Source: Xestospongia muta (Eukaryota; Porifera; Demospongiae; Haplosclerida; Petrosiidae). From it: DNA of 64,000 bases. The notes under the pieces are model-generated. The model was not told the DNA's origin. It worked only from the letters and a program-made list of their open reading frames with translations, and did no database searches. Shown here piece by piece: positions 38,254 to 49,372 of the stretch; position 1 is the stretch's first letter; every line of letters starts with the position of its first letter. Position numbers and translations under genes: made by a program. Location: the NCBI GenBank assembly GCA_963693285.1, contig OY848919.1, positions 5,610,136 through 5,674,135 on the forward strand, written 5' to 3'.

Positions 38254-38600
38254 ATGGCTCAACAGACCACTACTTTGATGTTGTCGTTTCTTTCTCTACT
38301 ACTTTTCAGTAGGTATTGTAATGGGGAGAGTAATAATACATATCATGTTAACTCATCTTCAGATTTAGAAAAGTATCTGTGTAACACAACATGATCCCTT
38401 CAATACCATGTATTCTTATTAACACCATTTCATTGGTAACTTTTGTCAAGTTTCTTGTGAGACTGGGAGAATTAAATTATCCAGTGATTCTTACACAGAG
38501 TCTGCTATTATAACATGTACTAATAATGATATACTGGATGCCATTCAACAACCTAGAAGAGGTCTAATTTTCTTCAACACTACAGTGATTCTACAACAAT
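38254..38600 (+). pseudogene. Type-2 receptor 5' fragment
   Basis: ATG at 38254 opens MAQQTTTLMLSFLSLLLFSR, then SSSDLEKYLCNTT, a stop (TGA where type 2 has TGG), an indel near 38425, and a match continuing to the RRGLIFFNTTVILQQ codons at about 38600. Beyond this the sequence switches to the type-1 upstream block. Its own upstream DNA (38010-38253) matches that of the type-2 copy D. Confidence 0.8.
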
Positions 38601-38639
38601 AGGTAATATCCTAATTTTCCCAAGTCACCATAATTATTT

Positions 38640-39268
38640 AAGGAAGAAATCACTAAGCCATTATATTATTATTCATTGGTGTTTTTTTACATGTACACAA
38701 TTACATGGAGAGTATTATGTTTTCATAACATTAATTTCAGTTGATTTTCAATTTTCTTTGTTTATTGTAACTTTTACTAATGAGATGCAGTAGTCATATA
38801 GAGTGTTTATTGTTATATGTTGCTATTGAATGTGATAAATAAATGTACTTATTTATTTTTCAACAATACAACCAATTTTCTCTATCACAAGTGTGCTATG
38901 ACAATTAACTTTCTAAATTATTTGTTCCTATATACTAACCTAAACCACTAGTATATATTTGTTGTTGAAAACTGTGTCATAGGAGATCACAGCAACAATG
39001 ATTAAAACATTTTATAACATACCAATATAATCATTCATTCAACAATGTTTTTTGTGATGATATATCTAAAATATATAACTTTCACAAACGTTTTATGACG
39101 TGTTTTGACATATCTTACTATTGTTGTCTTTCAGTTTTTCTTTGTTTTGATGGACTTGCTTAATTGCATATTTTCAAAATCATTTTTTTTATAACACTAA
39201 CAAGTATATATAGAGTAGACTATAAACAGACAAACTCTAGAAACGATCGAACGTTAAACTACGTTGTC
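38640..39268 (+). promoter_or_regulatory. Type-1 upstream block with TATA-like element
   Basis: 38640-39010 is the block shared with 12091, 25735 and 59797. The proximal part holds AACAAGTATATATAGAG (TATA-like run 39205-39213), about 58 bases before the ATG at 39269, followed by AGAAACGATCGAACGTTAAA. Confidence 0.55.
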
Positions 39269-39817
39269 ATGTGGCAGATATTCTTTTATGTATTGCCAAT
39301 TTTCCTTTCTTGCTTAATGGGATGTAGTGGAAAGAGTAATCACATCTTTCCAGTTAATTCATCTTCTGATTTAGAGCAGTACTTGTGTAACACAATATGG
39401 TCCTCTCAATACCTTGTATTCTTGTTAAACAGTTCCGTTAACTTCACCATTTCACCTGGTGAATTCTGTCAAGTGGCAACTCAACAAAGAAGCATAATTG
39501 AAATACGCAGTGATTCTTCCACAGAATCAGCAAATATAACATGTGTTCATAATGATACACGGCAGACATTTCCACAGTCAAGACGAGGTCTAGTTTTCTT
39601 CAACTCTCAAGTGACTCTTAAACATTTGGTGATTAAAAATTGTGGTACATATCTCACTACTATACAAGATACTGCAATCACTGACTACCTCAATAGTTCA
39701 TCTCTGTATTACACTTCATCTCATGCTGCTGCCTTAGTCTTTGTTCATTGTCAGGTCATTATGAGTCAAGTTAACATTTACTACTCATATGTGTTTGCTA
39801 AACAATCATTACACTAA
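39269..39817 (+). pseudogene. Type-1 receptor copy G, truncated after about 176 residues by a mobile element
   Basis: The frame starts MWQIFFYVLPIFLSC and follows the type-1 ectodomain without internal lesions to VNIYYSYVFAK. Homology to sisters stops at about 39800 and the frame ends in element-side sequence with TAA at 39815-39817. Promoter, signal peptide and first ectodomain part are intact, so a short secreted product is formally possible. It is most simply a gene disrupted by, or rearranged with, the element that follows. Confidence 0.85.
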
Positions 39818-42800
39818 ATTTTGCATATGAAATGTTGAAACATTTTAAAGCGTCATGTAAAGGCTCAGAGAAACATTCATCACGAATCTAGCACTTAATC
39901 TTGCTTGGCAATTGAATGATACTGTTACTTACTCAGTTACAGCTTCACAGACATGTCAATCAGAGTGCAAAGTACCCAGTAAACGAGAAAGCTTTTTCCC
40001 TTTGAAGAAGCGGCTAAAGACAGGAATGTTTTCGTAGGAATGAGTATATTATATGTTTATAGCAACTTAAAATAAATAATGGGCGGAGTAACAATTAATA
40101 ATTACACATTATCTAGTGTAGTCATTCTTCTATTTTAATCATTCTTCTATTTTAATTGACTTTATTTTAATGGAATTCGAGCAGATCCAGGCAGCAGTTG
40201 GTGGGTTTTCAATATTTACACATGTCCTACAAAATAGAAGGTAAACTACTCACATATTATATGTTAATCTTGGTCTGTAAATTATTGTTGTCATTTCTAG
40301 TATATATAATATACCATTTAATATGCTTACCAGTGAAACCATCTACAGCAGTCATCACATTCTATCATGTCTCTGTGTGTTGTAGATAGTTGGCAATGAG
40401 AGCACATCCATTCAAGACATTTAGTAGTCACTGTAGTTTGGTGTTGATGATAGTATGATTGAAGTGTAATGTCACCTTACCTAGTTGTTGTAATGCTTCC
40501 CATGCTTCATTTGTCATGTAATCATGAATGTTAGTGATATCAAAGGTGATTATTTCATCAGGTAGGTTGTCCATTTTCTTTTTCATTTGTACCAGTGTTA
40601 ATTTGTGTGCTGTTCAATCAATGACTTTATCTGCTCTATCTTTTGTACATAGCAGTGTTAGAATATCTACAGGGGGAAGATAAATGTTATTTTATTTTTT
40701 GATGTTAGATTTAGACATACCATATGTGGATTTCTTAGCCATATATAACCTTGTGTCATTGTTTAATTTTTTTTTCAATTTCTTCTTTTTCGGTGTTCTT
40801 TGGCTTCGCTAGTCTAATTGATGGTGTTTTTTGTCTTTTATGAGTGCTGAAGAATGGTCGTTGTGGAGCTATAGTTATATTTACTGGTTCATGTTGTCTT
40901 TTTGGTGGAAGTACTGGTTTTGTCTGCTCTAAATAACATTTTATCAGTCCAATTGTGGTACCAAGCTGTGTGTTTATCATTTGTAATGTCTGTTTATCAG
41001 TACAATGTTCTACCAATGTTGTAATAGTCTGAATTTTGTTGAAAATATGTTGTCTGGTTTCAATAATGTCCAAATCACCATCATCTGACATTATTGCTTC
41101 AAGTAAGTCATTTAGCTCTTTGTCTGAATTCCTGTAGTTAGATTACTGGCTTGTGATGTGACTTTGGTAGTTGTTGGTTGTGTTGTATTGGTTGCTATCA
41201 CATGACAAAGTAAGATGTCCATTAATTAAGACTTACACTTTGAGGGCTGTAGGCCAACATTGCTAGCACTTCCCCTGGTTGGATTACCTTTAATAGCACA
41301 GGCAAGAGCTGCATTTTTTTGCAGATTTAATCGATCTTCATTTTGTTCCTTAATATAATACATAACAAATGCATTATGATTAATAATATATTATTTTTAG
41401 CAATGTACAAAAGGTGTTCATTAAGAATTTTATACATGACCTCATATCAAAATCTTGGTACATCATTCTTTACTAGTAAATGAACATTGCTTTCATGATT
41501 TATAAAGCTTATACCTAGGTAAGTCTGCATCAGTTGTGCTAGTAATACATAGTGCCATCTATATTTTTAGTATTGAAAGGAATCCATGACAAATATCACT
41601 ACATACTTTTATAGCAAATATCCCACAATCAAATGAGTCTTCAAACATTAATTTTCATTTATGATATTTCTACTTACAGGATGAAAGTTTCTGTCCCATT
41701 TTGTCCAGTCAAAGTTATTTCCTGTTTCTTGCAAGTATCTTTTGTCTATTAATTTCCTATTCATTACATAAGAGGAAGGTGTAATGTACATGATATTATT
41801 TTTTCTCACGTTATTCCTTTTTCAGCCCATGTTACATTGGTAGGACAGACATAGGAGTCTGTGTAATGTGTGATTCTTCTCTTGAAGTCAATCACCTGTT
41901 TAGAGTACATATACACTAAAAGTAAGGACTGTGAAATTATATACCATCATTGTCCAATGAGCATGTCTGTTGATAGGTATAATCCACATGTCAAATTCTG
42001 AAAACATTTTTAATCTGTTTAAGTGAGGCAATTGATAATAATGAGTAATGAAGTTCTAACTTTTTAAACCACTTTACAAGTATATTGTTAATTCCTTTTG
42101 CATTTAATGCCTCCAGAAAAAAAAAAGAACTAATGGGTAGTATGTTCACTCCCTATAAGGAGTTAATGTGAGCTCTTCTTATGTCTTTACTTACAGTTTT
42201 CTTCTTGATACTATTGCATATTATGAGGATATAGCCATTGACTATCTGGAATGGTATTTAAATTTTTTTATTGGTAATCTATTATATTTCATACATTGTC
42301 ATTGAGCCAACATTTACCACTTGAACTTGATTCTCACACTTGATGTAGACGCTGGAGATCAGTCCCTTTGAGATTAATTTGCTGTTTGTATCTTCGCTTT
42401 ACATTCTCCCAAGAAATTGACACAACTGTTGAAGTAAGTGACTGCATTTGAAAATGCTTCTCCATATCTAAATACATGTAGTATACTGTGATAAATGTAA
42501 TTAATAGCAACAACAACCCTTATTTGTAGGACCAGTGGATGCTGTTAGTTTTCTCTTATTTGATAAGCTTAACTTCTTTTTGATTTCATGTTTCACCTAT
42601 ATTGGTAACAAATGTGAAAAAGACAGAATAATGGTGATAGGAGTGTTATAATTTACACCTCATGTCATACACCCAAGATCAATGTCAAAGTGCAAACCTC
42701 AGCCACAAACCTCAGTATAAAATAGAATATATGCTTGTTTTGTTAAAACATTTGCTAGGTCTGTTGGTGTCACCTAGCATGAAATTTCATAATATTGACA

Positions 42801-44039
42801 CTGAATGTGAGATGTCATGCTTCAAAGCAGCTTGGGTATTTTTCTTACATCTAATAGAGAATATATTTCAATCAGTCCAAAAGTACTACCAAATGTACCG
42901 TTCGCAATATACAAGATCATCAAAAGACAACATTTCTTCTTTGTGAGTTTCACTAATACCTTTGTGTATATTCTCACTCTGAAAACAATTACTTCAACAT
43001 AGCAAACTGTTGTAATTTAACCAACCTGTGTATCAATTTGAATGTGAGACTGATAAGTTTCTGTTAATTTTATTGCATTACATTCTACACATTGAACTGT
43101 ATTTTTAAAGGATTTTTATGTGATCACCATATCAATTATTTATTTACCTGCAGTCTCAATGCCTATGTTTATTTGAGAACTACATAAAACATTATGTTAA
43201 TATTGTTTGTTACATTATTATTTGAAGATAACAATTACCTAATGTCTGCATCTTCTAGGCTCTTAAGTAGAAGTTCATGTGCATCCTCTTGATTGTAAAA
43301 ATGCCAATGTGGTAATATTTCTTAGGAAAGATGATTCATAGTAATATTGTACATTCATATATAGTAATATTGTATATTATGACTTACTATTCATATTTTT
43401 GTACAACTCCTTTGGAGCAATTGAAGTTGAACTATTTTGCAATTCTTCCTTTGTTTTTTTAGTACACACACCATGCAAAATATACCTGTGCATTCTTGAA
43501 AAAAAGACAGACAATTCAATGTACAATTGGCAAAAGTGTTAAAGTTACATACTACTTTCTTTATGTGATATCAGTGTCTGTGTAAGTCTGGGCAATGAAT
43601 CAGTGATTGTACTGTTGCATTTGTAAAACATGTATTTCCTAGATTCTGTAGTCCAACTCCAACTTCAGGAAACATATTGCTATTTTGGCAAGCAGCAGGA
43701 ACTTCAGAAAAATCGTCATCGTAATCCATTCTTTTAATCTTGCACTCACGTCTTAACGTTTTATTACTACAATCTCGTAATATATATTATTCATAGCATA
43801 TGAGTCACCACGCCTATTTTCCGCCTATCTTCATGAATTTTTGATAGAACTAGTCCTGTTTTTAGCCATTCGTTCCTTTGATTGAAGAGAAATGCTGAGT
43901 CATCAAACAACAGTTTGTAATGTGCATCACGTGATCCATCAATAATTTGACCACACCTTGTCCAATCTTAAATGTACATGTTACATGCACTCTGCAGTAG
44001 AGTTGCACTGGGCACCGCAGCGAGGTTAAGCACTTTAGC
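39812..44039. mobile_element. Long mobile element carrying a USP-Ulp1-PHD gene
   Basis: Its ends match the shorter copy: 39812-40010 equals 36834-37025, and 43870-44039 equals 37025-37189. The short copy has about 500 further bases on its left, so this copy is probably truncated at the junction with receptor copy G. The interior (40139-43729, minus strand) holds one multi-exon gene. I see no DDE transposase, reverse transcriptase or helicase. Class is unresolved; a DNA transposon or a non-autonomous carrier of captured host genes both fit. Confidence 0.65.
40139..43729 (-). pseudogene. Multi-exon gene: USP deubiquitinase + Ulp1/C48 protease + PHD finger, with in-frame stops
   Basis: ATG at 43729-43727 (MDYDDDFSEVPAACQN). 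USP hallmarks: Cys box VGLQNLGNTCFTNATVQSL (exon 1), YNQEDAHELLLKS (43239-43320), zinc-ribbon half QCVECNAIKLTETY (43026-43096) and CKKNTQAALKHDI (about 42800). Ulp1 hallmarks: CWLNDN (exon 42295-42485), joining IVNGYILIICN (42195-42245), NNILVKWFKK, IIPINRHAHW (41945-41997), KRYLQETGNNFDWTKW (about 41678-41759) and DSFDCGIFAIKVC (about 41600). A linker exon 40756-41131 has RLAKPKNTEKEEI. The PHD finger (40331-40430 and 40139-40226) has CSHC, RDMIECDDCCRWFHW and CVNIENPPTAAWIC, with Ser for the last Cys. Stops occur at 43571-43573, 42334-42336, 40614-40616 and in the exon near 42,870, so this copy looks dead. The USP His box was not found. Confidence 0.8.
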
Positions 44040-44727
44040 AAAAACCTCTATACAAAATTCATAAGGTTCCCAATCTTCTGATATACAACTTTCTCTCTGC
44101 ATAAATTACTATTTGGTCTCGACAATTGTCTACTTGAAGGATGACAAAAAAACTGAGCTAGATCCAGACTTAGCTAAAATGGTACTGAATTAGACAGAAT
44201 TAGGCTCACACAAAATGTCAAAGAGTCTCAAAGTCATAACAAAGTAGACAGAAGAGGTTATATACATTTTAAATGGCAGCAACTATTGGTCCATGCTAAA
44301 ATGTTTATATTAAGCTTTATACACAATTTTAGACATGATGTACATTTACTCTGACCTGAATAGTTTTGTCTCTTTTTTGTGCAGGAATATAAACATATTT
44401 TCTTTGCTCTTGGTCTCAGCTATGTTGACTGCATTTTTCTGGAAAAGAGGTGAGTGAAAACCGAAGGAACCTTGACTGAAGGTAATAGGCTGTAGACAGC
44501 AGCAATAGGTATGCTCTTCTTTAAAAGATACTGGCCCTGCTGAAGCACCCATCCAACAGGTGTAGTTATTTTGAAGAAATGAGGCGGTCCAGCCAAAGCC
44601 ATGTATTTTATGACTATAATTGGCGCCACTTAAAGCGGTTTGTTAAACTGAGCATGCTCAAATCAGTAAAATTGGCGCCAATGAAGAAAGTGAGCTGGCC
44701 AGTTCATCAGGTTTTATTGTAAGATTT
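44040..44727. other. Intergenic; paired E2F-like palindromes
   Basis: No coding frame is supported. Two ATTGGCGCCA palindromes lie at 44619-44628 and 44671-44680, about 50 bases apart, just upstream of the first SRCR exon. TTGGCGCC fits the E2F/DP consensus core. A regulatory role is speculative. Confidence 0.35.
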
Positions 44728-45900
44728 TTGATTATAATTTTTTATAAGAGCACTTTTTTGGTTCTTGCGATGCCATATACTAATAATCTCGTAATGCATA
44801 TATGTACTGTCTGTAGTGATTGCAAAGTACATTTTCATGGCAGTATTGATGTATTACTTGGTATAGTTGAGGTGTGTGTCAATGGTACATGGACTACTGT
44901 ATGTAATGAATGTTAGAATGATAATGATGCTAGAGCCATCTGTCAACAACTGGGTCACTCTCCTTATGGTAAACTTACAATAACTAATTGTTATTTTAAA
45001 TATACTTTTTACAGGAGCATTGGCTAGTTGTGGCTCTCTGTTGTTTGATCACTATCCTACTTGTGTCTATGGAGTGAATTGTACTGGGAGTGAAACTAAT
45101 TAACTCTTCAAAATGTATCCTACACTCAGTGTGGCAATAATGATGCTGGTGTCATCTGTCAAGGTGAGCTTACAATATTAATAGTTTAACTATATTATTT
45201 GATATTACTAATAAAGCTGCAAATATTCTATTTGTCAACTGTACTAATGGTGAAGTCAGATTAATTGGAGGTTACAGTTCTACTCAAGGACGAGTTGAAA
45301 TTTGTGTACATGGAACATGGGGTACTGTCTGTGATGATGGCTGGGGAATACAAGACAGCAATATAGTTTGTAAACAGCTTGGATATCAAGTATTTGGTTA
45401 GTTGAACAAATTTCAGATTTGTAAACAACAAGGATATTTTCCTTATGGTATGTGACTAAACATATATTAGTTTGACTTTAATATCTTTAAATATCTTTAG
45501 GAGCAATTGCTACCATAACAGTTTCACTACATCACTTATACCCACTAACATTGACTCTGTTAACTGTATTGGTACTGAAACATCAATATTGAATTGTACA
45601 GTAAAGTATGGAGGAGACACTTCAACTTGTGATCCATTGGCTGATGCTGGTCTTATCTGTCAAGGTGTGCTGAGTTGTATTGTACACTAAGTTTATATAA
45701 TGCTGCTTATATTAGATATAACTGTTTCTTTTGCTAACTGTACTCATGGTAAACAGAGATTAGCAACAAGTAATGTTGTCACTTAAGAAAGAGTGGAAGC
45801 ATGTTTTAATGGAGTTTAGGGCACAGTATGTGATAATGACTGGAGCACTGTAGATGCTAATGTAGTCTGCAACCAACTAGGATATTATCCTTCAGGTATA
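44728..45900 (+). pseudogene. Three decayed SRCR domains (scavenger receptor cysteine-rich)
   Basis: Each domain is split over two short exons, as in typical SRCR genes. Domain 1 (44750-45163): GIVEVCVNGTWTTVC, a TAG at 44914-44916 replacing the usual Trp, DARAICQQLGHSPYG, then SCGSLLFDHYPTC and a frameshift before QCGNNDAGVICQ. Domain 2 (45216-45665): VRLIGGYSSTQGRVEICVHG, WGTVCDDGWG, NIVCKQLGYQ, with an indel in its second exon before IDSVNCIGTETSILNC and ADAGLICQG. Domain 3 (45717-45897): QRLATSNVVT, stop, ERVEACFNGV, stop, GTVCDNDWS and NVVCNQLGYYPSG. SRCR domains are extracellular ligand-binding modules, abundant in sponges. The stops and shifts argue for a pseudogene or a poorly assembled gene. 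Confidence 0.78.
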
Positions 45901-46039
45901 GTTACATATGACAATACAACCTCTCTTATATTTACTCTCTATACTATAGGAGCAAAGGCTCATCGATAAAGTATCTGGTCCCAAATTGTTATCCAATCTT
46001 CTAAATTTATGTTTTTTCAATATCATAGCCATATACAAT

Positions 46040-46140
46040 TACAGGTAATCACTCCTCACACTAGTAACTACACTGTGACAGTAACAGCATACAATGATTA
46101 TAACCTTCCTTCAGCCATAATCTACTCCTTTAGTGGGTGG
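46040..46140 (+). other. Fibronectin-III-like exon fragment
   Basis: After CAATTACAG the frame reads VITPHTSNYTVTVTAYNDYN and continues with LPSAIIYSF. The Y-x-V-x-V-x-A-x-N pattern is that of the F and G strands of an FN3 domain. It lies downstream of the SRCR exons in the same orientation and may belong to that gene. The upstream half of the domain is not visible. 46140-47387 holds no further recognised exon. Confidence 0.35.
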
Positions 46141-48347
46141 GGTCACTTTTGCCTAAGAATCAATAATAATTAATTATCTTGAGAATTCAGCTGGTATAAT
46201 TTTGTTAGCTGGTCCTATCAATTATCTAGGTTGTCGTTATACTAAACAATCTACTGAACAATATCTACCAGCTATCTGTATAAAGGAATTAGCACAAGAA
46301 TCAGGTCAGTCTTATCAGGAGCCAGAGGCTCTTTTTGTAAAGTGTAGTTCCAAATCAAAATTTATAGTATGTTCTGTATTATAATGTACATTATAATAGA
46401 ATGACCTAGTTCTTAGGAACTCAGGGAGTGTGTTTTATATATGGATATTATAACTTACTCTTGTAAACCCAACCCCCTAGATTGTGGTCTGATAATATGT
46501 TGTTAAATGACACAGTCTCCTCCCACAAACTAATTAGCTTTAATTATTTGATTGGAAGTTCTAAAATTTTTAAAGTAACCCGACCATTAGACTTTTGAGT
46601 GTAATTTATAATGAAAACATTTTCTTGGCATAGATATTGATGGATTTAAAGTGGCACATATACTGGTTCCATTTTGTCTTAGTTTTTATTATAATTATAG
46701 GCTAATGTACATTAGTTCCAGGTGGACAACTTGATGAGGCAGATTACCATAGAGATTACAATCTACAGTTCCACTCTACAACAACCCTTTATATAAAGGT
46801 CAGTAAAATATCTATCATATCATTGAATGTTAAAGAAGTTGCTGTAACATTATTATCAATATTATGGTCTGATATTTATTGTTCATTTAGATATTCCTGG
46901 AGAGATTACATACAGAATTTGTATAATACATGAGCTTCTTGATGTTCTCTAGTTAGACAACATATGACAACATGTTATGACAGATTAGTAGGTAACCAGG
47001 TTTGATATTCTTGTTTCATGAAAACCTCTTTGAATGGAGGGACAGAGTCCATACTAATGCTTATAACTTTATAATCGTGTGTATGTCTCTCTATGAATTC
47101 AATGTAAAGACTGAATAATAATGATGAGTTTCAAACAATGATAACATATAATACAATTCTTAAGTTCACAGTTTATGTACAACACATTTTTAATTGTGAT
47201 AAGTACTTAGTTAAATTGATGGCTACTGAAGTGAGTATCAGTCAAGCATGAAGTCCATACTTTGTTGTGTATAGCTAATGTTGAGGATTATGGGATCAGT
47301 ATTATAATACAATTAAAGTGTATGGACTTCCTGCTTGACAAATCGTAGCTGCTTTGCTTAAATATTTGATGTATTTTCAATTAGGCTATTGGAAAAGATG
47401 ATGATCTATATCCTACTGGTGATGACCTATTTCCATTATCTGATGACAATCCAGTTACTGAAAGCATATTACAAATTTAGCACTAATGCAATCTCTTTAA
47501 TATAACTTAATGATACATTAAAATTTTATTCGTAGATGATAGCTAGTGATCATAACCAATGAGTATGACAGCAAATTTGACATGATGTATTCTGGTTAGT
47601 CAGTATGTCAGTTCCCAGTAACAAGATAAATAATAGGTAATATTTTTCATATTTAGAAGACTAAATTAATTGTTAATAAGATCAATTAAAAATCAATTAA
47701 TATTGGTCACACGTGGTGAAGGTGTGAAGTTACTTCCCGCCAAATTTGTCATGAGTTTGTGTCTGATGTTTGTCCAAAGGAAGCATGACAGAGATGTCTT
47801 GAAAGTATAAACTGACTCCATTTTCAATCTTGTATTGATACACAGACCTCCGTGGGTCTTCGTCGCTACGACACGTCTCTTCGTTGGATCGCCTCTCTTC
47901 ACGAATCGTCTCCTCGTTCGTCACTTCTCGTTGGATCTTCTCTCTTCGCTGGATCATCTTTTCATTCAGTTATGATCATTTTTTATTTTCCTTTTTTCTG
48001 TTCTTGTTTACTTTCTTTTATTTAGTTATTATTTCTTGTAATTTTTGTTTGGATCAGTCAGTTCTAATTGATTATTTCTCTTCGTTTCTACAGGACTCAA
48101 TTTTGAAGCTCTTACTTACTATGGGTTCTCTGATGCTCTCTGATGTTTTGATAGTACTCTGATGTTTTGACTGTTCTCAGTTGTCTGATGTTCTCTGGAT
48201 GTAAAAGATGAGTCACTCTCCTACCTGGTCTCTTCTGTCTTCTTCCTTCAAGCCTTCTTTCCTCTTCTTTTAATTTTTTTTTTAATTTTATTTTGGGCTA
48301 TCTGGCCCATACACTATACACACATTCATACAAATCCTATTAATTAT

Positions 48348-48419
48348 CTCTCCCCTGCTGCCTGGCGGCCTCTAAATTTTTTTTTTAAAAATCCAAGGCC
48401 GCCAGGTGGCGGGGGAGAG
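48348..48419. repeat. GC-rich hairpin, first copy
   Basis: Arms CTCTCCCCTGCTGCCTGGCG and its continuation GCCT pair with AAGGCCGCCAGGTGGCGGGG and its continuation GAGAG across an A/T-only loop. About 24 paired positions with 2-3 mismatches, in a genome region that is otherwise strongly AT-rich. Confidence 0.85.
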
Positions 48420-48663
48420 CTCTGATCTTCTAGGGTGCGTGTGTATGTGCTGTGTGTGTGTGTTGGTAGGTGGTCCTTTTTCACTTCCTCTGTCTCTCTT
48501 CACTTTCTATCCATTCATTGTCACCATCAGTTAGTAACTACTCTCTTTTCTTTCCTTGCAGGAGCAGTACTGGTGAAAAAGATGAGCAGTTTCTCCATCC
48601 ATCCATCCACATCTCATCCATTTTATAGTAATCCAGTTGTTATTCTCTCTTTCTCCCTCTATG

Positions 48664-48825
48664 TTCTCAACTTGTGAACTGACTGGACTCTTGGGAACTC
48701 TATATCTTTTCGTTTTTACAATTACTGGATTGGAGACTGTCACTGGACCTCTTGGAGACTTTCTATCTTCTCTTTTCTATAATTACTGGATTGGAGACAT
48801 TCACTGGACTTCTTACAAACTGTTC
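48664..48825 (+). repeat. 57-bp repeat, about 2.5 units
   Basis: The unit contains ATTACTGGATTGGAGAC, TCACTGGAC and a CTTTCTATCTTCTCTTTTCT segment. The second 2-kb unit carries one more repeat at about 50650-50865, so repeat number differs between otherwise near-identical copies. Confidence 0.75.
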
Positions 48826-49372
48826 AACTACAGAGACTATGTTATTATAAATTTTAGTTTTTAATTTTTTCTTTACAATGTTTCGTTACAATTTTTTTGT
48901 TTTATATTTTGTTATTTTAAAAACATTTTTCACCTCAACTGAAAGTTATTTTAAGGTCATACTCCTGCTTTTACTTTTCAAATCATTTTTGTGACTTGAA
49001 AACTGTCTTAACAGTTTTTCGTCGTTTTTGTTACTGGACTTTTTATATTCAAAAGCAAGATAACAGTTTTTTGAAAGTATACGGAGTTATGTACTTCGTT
49101 TACATTTTATTTCTATATAAAATTTTAGAATGTTTTTGTATACCTCCGTATACTGTAAGTATTATTTGAGAATATCCTAGGAATATGAAGAAAAAACATT
49201 CAAGGCTCAATTGCTGGCTCACAAAGACCAGGTAAGTATATTATTTTGGATAACGTGATCATCTATTAACTTACAAATTACCATATCGATATAATGTCAG
49301 TATTCCTTGTTAACGATACAATACATTTTATAGATGACCTCACTATTGGAATTTATTAATAATAACACTGTT

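Larger units (their letters stand above)
47388..49372 (+). repeat. Tandem duplication, first unit (about 1985 bp)
   Basis: It starts at ATTGGAAAAGATGATGATCT and recurs at 49375 with very high identity throughout. It contains a short exon-like frame GKDDDLYPTGDDLF...DDNPVTESILQI-stop (47388-47480), a pyrimidine-biased stretch, a TATAAA run at about 47806, a GC-rich hairpin, a 57-bp repeat pair and a second exon EYEEKTFKAQLLAHKDQ (about 49180-49231, followed by GTAAGT). The ends meet in coding sequence: MTSLLEFINNN runs into the GKDDDLYPTG frame at 49372. Confidence 0.88.

Noticed and set aside
42662..43002. Plus-strand frames antisense to the element gene
   Set aside because: They are the complement of the USP exons, whose conserved motifs fix the minus strand as coding.
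44346..44629. Two overlapping minus-strand frames upstream of the SRCR exons
   Set aside because: They overlap each other in different frames and have no recognisable domain.
47693..47957. Minus-strand frames repeated at 49678-49942 with basic composition
   Set aside because: Complement of a pyrimidine-biased tract. Repeated only because of the 2-kb tandem duplication.
48435..48864. Plus-strand frames over the 57-bp repeat, duplicated at 50420-51084
   Set aside because: Low-complexity, repeat-derived frames without domain, start context or splice support.
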